NCBI GenBank assembly: GCA_022478985.1 | Contig: JAKSZP010006727.1 | Span: forward strand, 62,001 to 126,000 | Reading direction: 5' to 3' | From: Massospora cicadina | Lineage: Eukaryota > Entomophthoromycota > Entomophthoromycetes > Entomophthorales > Entomophthoraceae | DNA: 64,000 nt | Shown here: positions 51,660-59,730 of the stretch, one piece after another | Layout of the letters: every line of letters begins with the position of its first letter | Numbering within the stretch: position 1 is the stretch's first letter | The notes under the pieces: generated by a model | The model's database searches: none | Told to the model about the DNA's origin: nothing | The model's input: only the letters and a program-made list of their open reading frames with translations | Program-made: the position numbers and the translations under genes

Positions 51660-52560
51660 CCATTCCTGTCCCTTCTTAATATGGATCTGATTTGCGCATT
51701 TAGCAATCCAGTTTGGGGAAGACTTTAGCCTTCTCCACATAGTGCGCAATCTGTAAATCCAAAGGAATGGGATGGTAATCTGGTACAGTAATATTGTTTA
51801 GGTTCCCATAATCTATGCAAGGGCATAAAGTTCCATCAGCTTTCTCCACAAAGAGAAGTGGGAAGCAAACAGTGGAGGTATGCTGAAAAATCGCACCTTT
51901 GTCTAACTGCTCCTTAACCCACACATCTGATGCTGCTTCCCCCGTACAGTCAAAGGGTAATTTGGGAAGATATATGCACCAGATCAACTGTGAGCTTGAA
52001 CTCACAATCAAACTCTGAATGTGCAAGTAATTTTATTGATTGAGGCTACATCAAACGAAGAATCCAAACCCTCCAAACAAGAAGGTAAAGGTACCCTCAG
52101 TGAGGGCTTCAACAATGGAGCAAGAATGAGGGTGTGAATATTGGGCCAGTGGGGCAAATCGCTATGGAAGTTAGTCTCAGACAAAAAGACAATTAATTTA
52201 TGACCATTCTTAAATGTTAAAGATAGGGTATTGTCACTCAAGTTGGTCCTGATGTCAAACTTTCACCACCATTACATTCCCAAAATAATGGGATACAAAA
52301 TGTTTTTAATAGCTTGGAAATGGTCCATCAAAAGATACTTGCCCATTTGATAATCCACTAACCCTAGTACCTTGTCTGGATTTACCCTAATTTGGGTAAA
52401 GTCTTAACATGGGGTTTCCCCATTAAGCATAATTGCTTTTGGGCTATAATTTAAACTTGCCTGTGCGCGGTGCGCTATTAATTTCAAACCCTATTTACTC
52501 CATTGGGAAGTGCTCCAATGTTTCCAGTTCAAATGGCTTCTAAACTCATCTAATTTCATT
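51660..52560 (-). pseudogene. Element E protease and reverse transcriptase, N-terminal half
   Basis: Protease comes first on the minus strand: a readable SLNYSPKAIMLNGETPC segment, then VLGLVDYQMGKYLLMDHFQA, then ILYPIILGM (about 52330-52275), the C-terminal IILGMDWL motif of retropepsins. The linker has LSLTFKNGHKLIVFLSETNF. RT begins with CIYLPKLPFDCTGEAASDVW (about 51980-51920), then VKEQLDKGAIFQHTSTVCFP, then LLFVEKADGTLCPCIDYGNL and NNITVPDYHPIPL, then KVFPKLDC (about 51735-51705) at the C insertion. The protease active-site Asp is not identified; F adjoins near 52560. Confidence 0.7.
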
Positions 52561-53093
52561 CCCAATATCACAATAGAGTTGTATGACTTACAACAAAATT
52601 AATTCCTTTCCAATTAGGCATAATTAGCATTTTGAGAATGCTACAATTTTAACAAAGTTGATATCTCAATTTATTATTTCTTATCAGATCTGATAATCAA
52701 TAATATTAGTTATCTGATGAAAAAAATCTTATCCTTTGTTTGATATAAAGATCTCAATATACTTTAAATATCCATAAGCATTTTAAAATTAAAGTAACTT
52801 TCCTTGCAGTATTATCTACTCTATGAAGTTTATTTGGCATTTTTATACTTGGATTTCAGTGTGAAATCCAATAATTGTTATATTCAGCTTGCAGGAACCT
52901 CTGAACCATTGCCAACGGGTTAAGTTCCAATATTAGGGATTTAATAGGACCTCTGAACCTCTAATAAAGGTTAAGTCCTCTTCAATTATTTGCATATTGG
53001 ATTTCAGTGCAAAATACACAATTGTTTAACCATTTAAGTGAGCTTTGAAGGACCCAACACAATTTATTATTGGATTCAGTGCAAATTCTGACA
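52560..53093 (+). repeat. Element F 5' LTR (left edge approximate)
   Basis: Ends CTGACA at 53093 just before a primer-binding site. The left edge is where E coding is lost. Contains two hairpin-motif units (52893-52927 and 52947-52978), like those beside pol in B and C. The partner LTR would be beyond the window. Confidence 0.55.
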
Positions 53094-53094
53094 C

Positions 53095-53111
53095 TGGTGC
53101 TTTCTGCCAGG
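53095..53111 (+). other. Element F primer-binding site
   Basis: TGGTGCTTTCTGCCAGG, one base after the LTR end. Starts like those of B, C, D and X but then differs, so another primer is used. Confidence 0.65.
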
Positions 53112-53168
53112 AACCTTTTGAGCCACACAAAGTATTCAACTATACTAAGGACTATATTATAATACACT

Positions 53169-53369
53169 ATGGAGAATGCAACAACTTCAATTGCCCCTGA
53201 TCTATTGCAATATCTAATTTGGAATGTAAAAGATGAATTATCTATGGAGAATACCTTTACAACAAAATCTTTTGAGTGAAGCCCAGGAGACTTTATCCAT
53301 TTAAGACTGTCCAGTCACCTTAAGCAACTGCTCGCCTTTTTAGATGTGCCTGAAGAATTTGAAAAGGAT
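53169..53369 (+). pseudogene. Element F gag, N-terminal fragment
   Basis: ATG at 53169, 58 bases after the primer site: MENATTSIAPDLLQYLIWNV, then KDELSMENTFTTKSFE, a stop (53277), then SPGDFIHLRLSSHLKQLLAF, then LDVPEEFEKD up to the D insertion at 53370. The next codons (VIEQQSQY) appear at 59634 after D, then LINE2 cuts the frame again. I do not recognise the family; identity as Gag rests on position after a primer site. The single stop (Gly or Arg codon to TGA) is the only break in 67 codons, so this element is less decayed than E. Confidence 0.55.
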
Positions 53370-54133
53370 TGTGGGAAACCAGCTGAATTGGTGCTCGCTG
53401 GTGCTTTACGCCAGCTGGTTTCCACAAAGGATTTTAATTAAATAAAGTCAAAAGTAAAGTGCTACTAGAAAATTAGATTTTTATGATTTATTATGAGTGT
53501 GATACAGGGGAAAAATGATAACCCTTGACCTCTGACTATCTAGTATTTATGGTAGTTCAAAGGTTGAGGGGGAATTTGGGAATATGTTCAGAATAACGTA
53601 CATGAGTCCAAATTAGGAAATATTCAGGAATAACATAACATAGCTTGGGAACTCACTTCAGGGCAGAGGAACAAAGGAAGAGGAATTCTGATTGGCCCAA
53701 ATGTACCCATGAGGTAACTTTTTTATAAATTTAAGCCAATCACCTCCCAAGAAATTTATTGCCCCTTGGGGGACCCCCACCTAGCCTATAAAAAGGGGGT
53801 CCCTGTGCAGGTGCATTAAAGGACTTCATTGGGGTTGGGGGAGTGCCTTCCAATAATTCCCCCAGGGTCTGTGGTGAGGTCAGAGTAATCCAACCAGCCA
53901 ATTTTAATACTAGTGCCTGTACAGGTTTTAAACTAGTGTCACCCCAATTAACAGGGTTCCACCGAGAATTAGCCGGAGACCTTTGGCCAATTTCATCGAC
54001 TTTTGCATCTTTACTATTATTAAATGAACCCTTAACAACATCAGAAAATTGCAAATGGCTGGCATTTCCCCTCTTTGGCTGAATTTGACCTAAAATATTC
54101 TTACTTTTCAGCTGTGAGGGCAAATGTCTGACA
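53370..54133 (-). repeat. Element D 3' LTR, with terminal palindrome and pol-tail ORF
   Basis: 764 bp. Its outer end (53370-53426) is a palindrome: TGTGG(G)AAACCAGCTG pairs with CAGCTGGTTTCCACA. The integrase frame reads through the polypurine tract into the LTR for about 130 codons (see integrase tail). Confidence 0.9.
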
Positions 54134-54330
54134 TCAACCCCCTCAAGAATGTTGGGAGGAGGATATGGTCTGAGAAAATGGCCATGTACATGATTGATAG
54201 TGATACCTGTAGCTAAAGATTTAATGGAGTATTCATTTTCCTTTTTGTAAGTGATGATGAAGGGGCCCTCCCATATTAATCCAAGCTTACCGCTTCTAAG
54301 GGTGATGCAGTTATGATAGTACAAGACCAT
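53740..54330 (-). CDS. Element D integrase C-terminal domain reading into the LTR
   Basis: An open frame of 196 codons. It starts with YHNCITLRSGKLGLIWEGPF (about 54320-54260), the GPY/F domain (WEGPF), and continues KENEYSIKSLATGITINHVH and GHFLRPYPPP (about 54170). It then runs through the polypurine tract (VLEGVDV region, 54148-54134) and on inside the 3' LTR: SKNILGQIQPKRGNASHLQF, DVVKGSFNNSKDAK, then TLGELLEGTPPTPMKS. The matching stretch of the other LTR keeps the same amino acids (ILGQIQPKRGN, DVVKGSFNNSKDAK), although there it is not joined to pol. Whether the LTR part is made as protein is unknown. Confidence 0.75.
   Translation of the reverse strand: MVLYYHNCITLRSGKLGLIWEGPFIITYKKENEYSIKSLATGITINHVHGHFLRPYPPPNILEGVDVRHLPSQLKSKNILGQIQPKRGNASHLQFSDVVKGSFNNSKDAKVDEIGQRSPANSRWNPVNWGDTSLKPVQALVLKLAGWITLTSPQTLGELLEGTPPTPMKSFNAPAQGPPFYRLGGGPPRGNKFLGR
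54134..54148 (-). other. Element D polypurine tract
   Basis: The minus strand reads TTGAGGGGGTTGA directly before the LTR start TGTCAGACATTTG. It fixes the LTR edge at 54133. Confidence 0.8.
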
Positions 54331-55260
54331 GACAGACTTTGGAATGTAGGCAGGGGGGTTTGGAGCTCATTTGCAGCCTGCCCTTCTTTAGTCACCATTT
54401 TGGCTAGATTAGTCATAGCCTCAGTTTAGAGTTTGATAATGTGTTGAGCTAATCTGCGCATGATTCTTTTGGTTTCCTCAACTCCAGAGGAGAATACATC
54501 TATAACTAAAATAGCAGGTATTCCTGGTTCCTGCCCATACAAGTCAAGAAAGGGGACATTTTTAAGATCCAATGATAACTGATCCGGTAAGCTATAAGGG
54601 CACTAGGTAAGAATTGGTCCCAGTGAAGTGGATCAGAAGAGGCCAGTTTGCATAAGATGGGTACCAAGGTTCCATTAGCTCTCTCCACAGTCCCATTAGT
54701 CGATGGATTGTATGGAGTGGAGAAAAGTTGTTGAGCCCCCATGGAGGTAACCAGGATTTTTACTACTCTGGAGGTGAAGTTTTTTCCATTATCACAAAGT
54801 AAGACTTGAGGACAGCCATGTCGAGAGAAAATATTCTGATGTAAGAAGGTGGCTGTGGCCTTGGCTGTTTGAGAAGTAAGAGCTATGGCTTCCACCCACT
54901 TAGTGAAATTGTCAATGGCTACCAGGATAAATCAGTTGCCACTAGTAGTTTGAGGGAGGGGACCTATTACATCCAAGCTGATGGTGTGGAAAGGTTGTTG
55001 TGGGGTAGTTGGCTGATAATGACACCTAGTCTTGGATCCGGATTGCTTCTTGCAAGTAAGGTAAGCTTCCAAGACACAACGATAGATTCCATCATTCCAT
55101 CCCAATAGAATCGATCCTTAATCCACTCAAAAGTTTTCTTGGCCCCTCCATGACCTAGAGTGGAGTGGGCTTCTAAGATAGCAGGTACACGCTCCAAAGG
55201 CCAAAGGTAAGGCAGCCATTTTGTTCCCGCCTTCTTATACAACTTCCCATTCTCCACTTT
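54331..55260 (-). pseudogene. Element D integrase zinc domain and core
   Basis: Zinc domain: AILEAHSTLGHGGAKKTFEW, then IKDRFYWDGMMESI (about 55190-55090), the His pair, with the Cys pair region just after (frameshifted). Core: first Asp region near 54930 (LVAIDNFTKWVEAIALTSQT-type reading), then NIFSRHGCPQVLLCDNGKNF (about 54842-54785; second Asp), then STPYNPSTNGTVERANGTL (about 54722-54665; catalytic Glu in TVERANG). The end of the core reads HWDQFLPSALIAYRISYHWI. Breaks near 54970, 54940 and 54500. All three acids appear to be present. Confidence 0.82.
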
Positions 55261-55894
55261 AGTATTATGGGAGTGTCAGGCTAACATTTTCTGTACTGGA
55301 TCATCCTCATCTTCCCAGTCATTGGGGGTCATTAAGAGATCATGTAGTCTCTCCGCCTCACTGTTATCCAAGTGAAGGACTGGAAGCTGAGTCAAACCAT
55401 CAACATTCATGTGCTAGGTGCCAGCATGGTGCTCAATCTTCATTTCATAAGGCTGGAGCTTTAGAGCCCAGCGAGATAACCGGCCAGTAGGGTCTTTCAT
55501 GTTCTGTAGCCATTTTAGAGATGCATGATCAGTAACCACAGTGAAGGTAGTTTCATATAGGAAAGGGCGATAGTGCTTCACAGCCAACATAACAGCAAGG
55601 CACTCCTTCTCTGTAACACTGTAGTTACGTTAAGCCTTTGACAGCATCTTACTAAAGTAAGAGACAGGATGTCTACACCGTTTTCATCTGACTGGATAAG
55701 ATAGCCCCAATGGCATAGTCCAAAGCATCAGTGAATAAGATTAAGGGTTTATTATAATCTGGGTGCTGTAGGATAGGGCGTTGTTGCAGCAGTTGCTTCA
55801 GCGTCTCAAAAGCAGCCTTCTGTTCTGCACCACACTGGAAATGAGTGTTCTTGGTTAATAGTCGGACAAGAGGTTTACTGAGCTGGGCAAACAA
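55261..55894 (-). pseudogene. Element D RNase H
   Basis: Connection QLSKPLVRLLTKNTHFQCGA, then LILFTDALDYAIGAILSSQM (about 55745-55680; first Asp), then SVTEKECLAVMLAVKHYRPF-type sequence (about 55620-55565; Glu), then TTFTVVTDHASLKWLQNMKD (about 55555-55500; Asp), then LSRWALKLQPYEMKIEHHAG (about 55480-55425), the linker to integrase. A stop near 55635 and a frame change near 55672 split it. The catalytic acids are all present, so decay is modest. Confidence 0.82.
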
Positions 55895-56620
55895 AAATAA
55901 ACTGATGGTAATATCCCATCATCCCTAGAAATACATGAATGTCTTTAGGTTCTTAGGGAGAGGCATCTTCAAAATTGCTTCAACTTTATCTAACATGGGT
56001 TGGATTCCTTTTTGGGAAATGGAGTGTCCAATGAAATCCAATTTCCTTTGGAAGAAGGTACATTTTGAAGGCTTCAACTTAATATTTGACTTGCATAATC
56101 TATTAAACACCTCCTTAAGATGATCAAGATGATCATGAAGGTTCGTGAGAATACTGTGATATCATCAAGGTATACGATGACACAAGTTAACTTTAGGTCC
56201 CGCAAAATGTGGCCCATTGCCCGCTGAAAAGAGGCAGGTGCATTACACAACCCTTGCGGTAATTGGTTTGGTTGGAAGAGACCCTCACTACATATGAGGG
56301 CACATTTCTTCTGGTCCTCAGGGGAGAGATCCATTTGCCAATAGCCGCTAGCTAAGTCCATGGAAGAGAAGAACTTAGAGCCAGAGAGTTGGGCCAAGGC
56401 ATCATCCATATGAGAGAGAGGATAGCTATCCTTTTTTGTGGCGTTATTTAACTTGCGGTAACCCATGACTATCCAATGTCCTCCATTTTTCTTTTTTATT
56501 AGCAGGAGAGGGGAAGACCAAGGGCTTTGTGAAGGAACTAGCTACCCCGCGTCTAGTAACTGCTGAAGCTCTGTCCTCATTTGTTACTCCTCCACCTTGG
56601 ACTTGCAGTAGGGTTTTGAC
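55895..56620 (-). pseudogene. Element D reverse transcriptase
   Basis: GYRKLNNATKKDSYPLSHMD, then DALAQLSGSKFFSSMDLASG, then YWQMDLSPEDQKKCALICSE, then GLFQPNQLPQGLCNAPASFQ, then RAMGHILRDLKLTCVIVYLD with DITVFSRTF (56466-56130): all central RT blocks in one frame with the YLDD box intact. Frame then shifts: FNRLCKSNIKLKPSKCTFFQ, then RKLDFIGHSISQKGIQPMLD (56110-55990). Upstream fingers lie to 56620 with a stop near 56580. It is close to functional length and the best template for X RT. Confidence 0.88.
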
Positions 56621-57202
56621 CAAATGGGATGGGCATCACCCAAATCAATGGAGTGGCACCAGCCCTTCATGTGACCATAATCGTTATTTGATTTGAAGAA
56701 TATGTTGCTATAGTCATCAAGGAGAGTATGAACTTTTTCTAGCTCAGCTGTGGTCAGCTCATCTGAAATATGGACTTTGGGCAAGGTACACACCAGGTTA
56801 TCCATTGGCAGGCCCATATCCATCATAAAACCAATGGAGTAAATTTATTCAATGTCCTCCACAGGGACTAGCAACTCTCTACCAATCTCCTGGTGTTTTT
56901 TCACAACTATGTCTTTTGAGGTGAGGTTCCCCAACAGCAGCGTAATGGGCCTCTGGTAGTCTTGGTCAAGTATGCCAGGCAATACTTGAGGCTCCAAAGG
57001 ACTGACGCCCTCAATACTAATGAGGTGCAACAAACAGTGGCGTGGGATATGAAGTTTGATTTTTGTGTCAACCACTCGTTGTTCACCAGGCTTGATCACG
57101 ACCTCATCTGCAGCATAAAAGGGATACCTTCCCTAGCATCCACTGAATCATGCAATTTCTTTGTGTGACGCCCAGAAGTGGTATAAGATAAAAGTATTGC
57201 TG
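56621..57202 (-). pseudogene. Element D protease-RT linker region
   Basis: Open stretches: 57099-56845 (beta-rich, with GEQRVVDTKIKLHIPRHCLL) and 56826-56584 (NLVCTLPKVHISDELTTAEL, then EKVHTLLDDYSNIFFKSNND), the latter being the usual lead-in to RT (the LLDxYxxVF motif). A stop near 56845 joins them. Confidence 0.65.
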
Positions 57203-57700
57203 CTAAGGGGTATTTAACCAGGCAAGAGTATTTGTGCTTATTGGACTCTTTATTGGATAAACTAATGGGACTTCATAGTTGAGCAATGAGAGGTAACCTT
57301 GCTTCAGATTGATTATTCCTTCATACTCAATCATAAACTGAGTGCCAATGAGCATATCATATGCATTGTTATTTAAAGCCACAGCAGGGGCTGATAAAAT
57401 AAGCTTCCCAACTCGAATGGGAAGGGAAGAGTAGGCCCCAATAGCCCGGGTATTGTTGGGGCCAGCAGTTCCAAACTCTTGTGTGTACTCCAAGTCAGGC
57501 GCTAACTTGATCTTCTTGATAAGCTTAGTGGAGATCACGTTGACTGGGGAGCCAGTGTCCAAGATGGCCAAGATACGGACCTTTTGAATGACTACTTCAA
57601 CCTTAGTGAGAGTCCCTCCAAAGTTAGGTGACAAAGCTAAAACCTCCTTGAGCTGTAAGGTGGAGGTGAGTTTTTTGCAAGTCTCAGGTAAGTTATTCAT
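57203..57700 (-). CDS. Element D aspartic protease
   Basis: A single open frame of 165 codons directly after gag. Active-site motif VRILAILDTGSPVNVISTKL (about 57580-57525), with intact Asp-Thr-Gly; EFGTAGPNNTRAIGAYSSLP; second motif LNNNAYDMLIGTQFMIEYEG (about 57385-57325), the YDMLIGxxFM signature before the C-terminal helix. It would cut the Gag-Pol precursor. The frame differs from gag by a short gap (57701-57706), so expression would need a frameshift or stop suppression there. No obvious defects. Confidence 0.85.
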   Translation of the reverse strand: MNNLPETCKKLTSTLQLKEVLALSPNFGGTLTKVEVVIQKVRILAILDTGSPVNVISTKLIKKIKLAPDLEYTQEFGTAGPNNTRAIGAYSSLPIRVGKLILSAPAVALNNNAYDMLIGTQFMIEYEGIINLKQGYLSLLNYEVPLVYPIKSPISTNTLAWLNTP

Positions 57701-57706
57701 GATGGT

Positions 57707-58861
57707 TCATAAGGGATGAACATGCTGAAGAGGTTGAATCAATCCAGCTAATAATTGATCACCATCGCTGGCAGTGTCAATCACTTGTGGACATCCTAGT
57801 ATTTGACTGAGGTTCGTTTCCTCAGGGATGATTGTCTCATCTACTCCTCCAGCGTTCAGGTGATCAAGAACCTCTACCTCTATGGGGGCTCCAAGTATAT
57901 AGTTGTCAAAATAATCATAACCTCCCTCAGATTTGTCCCCAAGGGTATTCTCAACAACTGGCAAGGCCACAATGGAGGTAGGAGAGATGGCCACAGGAGA
58001 TTGAATAGCCTTAGGGCGCGCCTTTAACAGCTTAACTAGAGGGGTAGGCACAGCAGCTTTAGTGAGCTGGTGCAGACAGATGGTTGTTACTACTTTACAG
58101 GGTTTTGATTTATAAGAAGGAGGGGTAACCTTTTTAGGTTGCACAGAGGAAATAGGTTTTTCAGGGAGGGCAGTCATAGGTGAGCTCACCCTTAACTGTG
58201 CAACTGGTGGTAACTCCTCAATAGTGAGAGCTGAAGAAATCACCTCAGCTTCCTTGGATGTTGCACTTAAATGGAAATCAGCAACATCTACCAACGCCTC
58301 CTTTGGGTCACAGATCTTATGGAAATGGCATTTTACTGAAATAATATGCCAGGCTAGAGAGGGCTGAGAAGATAATTCGGTTAACAGGGCAGCAATAGCA
58401 TCATCTAGGGTGAGCATGTTAGAGGTTGTTAACCTTTGCGCAGCGAGGTAAAATTGTTCAGCAAAGGCAAGAATTGGTTCACCCTCATACATGCTAAGGC
58501 GCATAAAGGCCTGTTTCTCCCTAAGTAGATTCTGTTTTGATCCAAATTCAGCCAAAAGAACCTTTTTCACCTCTGCCCAAGTGTGTGAAGGATCCAGGTA
58601 AGGCACTATCCTTTCTTGAGCTAGGCGACTTAAACATGGAAGGATGTGTTGAGCTTTTTGTTTATCAGTTGTGCCATACATGGCAGCTTCATAAACATAC
58701 AAGAAAGTGGCAATGTTTCCTTTGCCAGGGGTGAATTTGTCTTTTAGAGGGAGTTTTAAAGGGCGCTGTTCCAACTCTTTAAGATAGGATAAGGAGCTGG
58801 CTAGTTGCTCCTCAAGAGCAATGATTCTGGCTATACATGGGACCCCTGTATTGAGCACCAT
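57707..58861 (-). CDS. Element D Gag
   Basis: 384 codons, open. It starts at 58861 with MVLNTGVPCIARIIALEEQL; this ATG overlaps the primer-binding site (see findings), and no other ATG fits as well before the capsid. A short coiled-coil N-terminus leads to the capsid: KDKFTPGKGNIATFLYVYEA, then WAEVKKVLLAEFGSKQNLLR, then FMRLSMYEGEPILAFAEQFY, then MLTLDDAIAALLTELSSQPS (about 58750-58350), the pattern of gypsy Gag (retrotransposon gag family). The C-terminal third is Pro, Val, Ser rich. I see no zinc knuckle. X Gag is a relative. Confidence 0.85.
   Translation of the reverse strand: MVLNTGVPCIARIIALEEQLASSLSYLKELEQRPLKLPLKDKFTPGKGNIATFLYVYEAAMYGTTDKQKAQHILPCLSRLAQERIVPYLDPSHTWAEVKKVLLAEFGSKQNLLREKQAFMRLSMYEGEPILAFAEQFYLAAQRLTTSNMLTLDDAIAALLTELSSQPSLAWHIISVKCHFHKICDPKEALVDVADFHLSATSKEAEVISSALTIEELPPVAQLRVSSPMTALPEKPISSVQPKKVTPPSYKSKPCKVVTTICLHQLTKAAVPTPLVKLLKARPKAIQSPVAISPTSIVALPVVENTLGDKSEGGYDYFDNYILGAPIEVEVLDHLNAGGVDETIIPEETNLSQILGCPQVIDTASDGDQLLAGLIQPLQHVHPL
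58843..58860 (-). other. Element D primer-binding site
   Basis: The minus strand reads TGGTGCTCAATACAGGGG starting three bases after the LTR end. It differs from the B and C site by one base. Its first bases are part of the gag ATG. Confidence 0.85.
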
Positions 58862-58863
58862 TT

Positions 58864-59628
58864 TGTGGGAAACCAGCTGAATTGGTGCTCACTGGTGCTT
58901 TACACCGGCTGGTTTCCACAAAGGATTTTTTATTAAAATAAAGTTAAAAGTAAAGTGCTACTAAAAATAGGATTTCAATGATTTTATTATGAGCGCAATA
59001 CAGGGGAAAAACAATAACCCTCAGCCTCCAAATATCTAGTACTTAAAGTAATTTTGAAGGTTGAGGGGGAATTTGGGAATTTGTTTGGAATAACATACAT
59101 GAGTCTGAATTAGGAAATATGCAGGAATAGCGTATCATAGCTTGGAAACTTGCTTCAGGGCAGCAGAATGAAGGAAAAGGAATTCTGATTGGCCCAAACA
59201 TACCAATGAGGTAACGTTTTTATAAATTTAAGCCAATCACCTCCTGAGAAATTTATTGCACCTTGGGGGACCCCACCAAGACTATAAAAAGGGGGTCCCC
59301 ACGCAGGTGCATTGGAGGACTTTGTTGGGGTTGGGGAAGTGCCTTCCAATAATTCTCCCAAGGTCTGTGGGGAGGTCAGAGTAATCCAACCAGTTAATTT
59401 TAATACTAGTGCCCATACAGGTTTTATACTGGTGTTTCCCCAATTAATGGGGTTCCACCAAGAATTGGCCAGGGACTTTTGGCCAATTTCATTGATTTTG
59501 CATCTTTACTATTATTAAATGAACCCTTAACAACATCAAAAAATTGCAAATGGCCGACATTTCCCCTCTTTGGCTGAATTTGACCTAAAATAATTTTTCT
59601 TTTCATCTGTGAGGTCAAATGTTTGACA
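58864..59628 (-). repeat. Element D 5' LTR
   Basis: 765 bp. The palindrome at its end (58864-58920) is the same as in the other copy with two changes. It contains TGAGCACCA on the element strand, the reverse complement of the first nine bases of the primer site. Confidence 0.9.
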
Positions 59629-59658
59629 AGGATGTTATTGAGCAACAAAGCCAATATC
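59629..59658 (+). pseudogene. Element F gag, second fragment
   Basis: After the AGGAT duplication the plus strand continues the F frame with VIEQQSQY, then LINE2 begins. It confirms that D and LINE2 both sit in the same Gag, 25 bases apart. Confidence 0.6.
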
Positions 59659-59730
59659 TTTTTTTTAGTACTAGATGGTCCCAACCCAAGGGGGGGATTC
59701 ATCGATGTTTATTGAATTACGCCTGGGCTC

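Larger units (their letters stand above)
40560..52560 (-). mobile_element. Element E: minus-strand chromovirus, split by element C
   Basis: Protease and the N-terminal half of RT lie at 52560-51660, and the rest of RT, RNase H, integrase and chromodomain at 43352-40560. The RT frame continues across C, whose flanks are GCATT and CCATT (a five-base duplication with one change). LTRs of E were not recognised; its gag side is cut by element F and its 3' end is near 40.56 kb. The domain set is that of a chromovirus like gypsy-1 and Y. Confidence 0.75.
53370..59628 (-). mobile_element. Element D: near-complete Ty3/gypsy element in the F gag
   Basis: LTRs of 764 and 765 bp (53370-54133; 58864-59628), minus-strand start TGTCA, end CCACA, with a perfect target duplication AGGAT (53365-53369 and 59629-59633). 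In order on the minus strand: primer site, gag, protease, RT, RNase H, integrase with GPY/F tail, polypurine tract. Gag and protease are open; RT to integrase have a few stops and frameshifts. No chromodomain. It is the best preserved LTR element here and a guide for reading its older relative X. The LTRs differ at roughly a tenth of positions, so it is still not recent. Confidence 0.95.
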
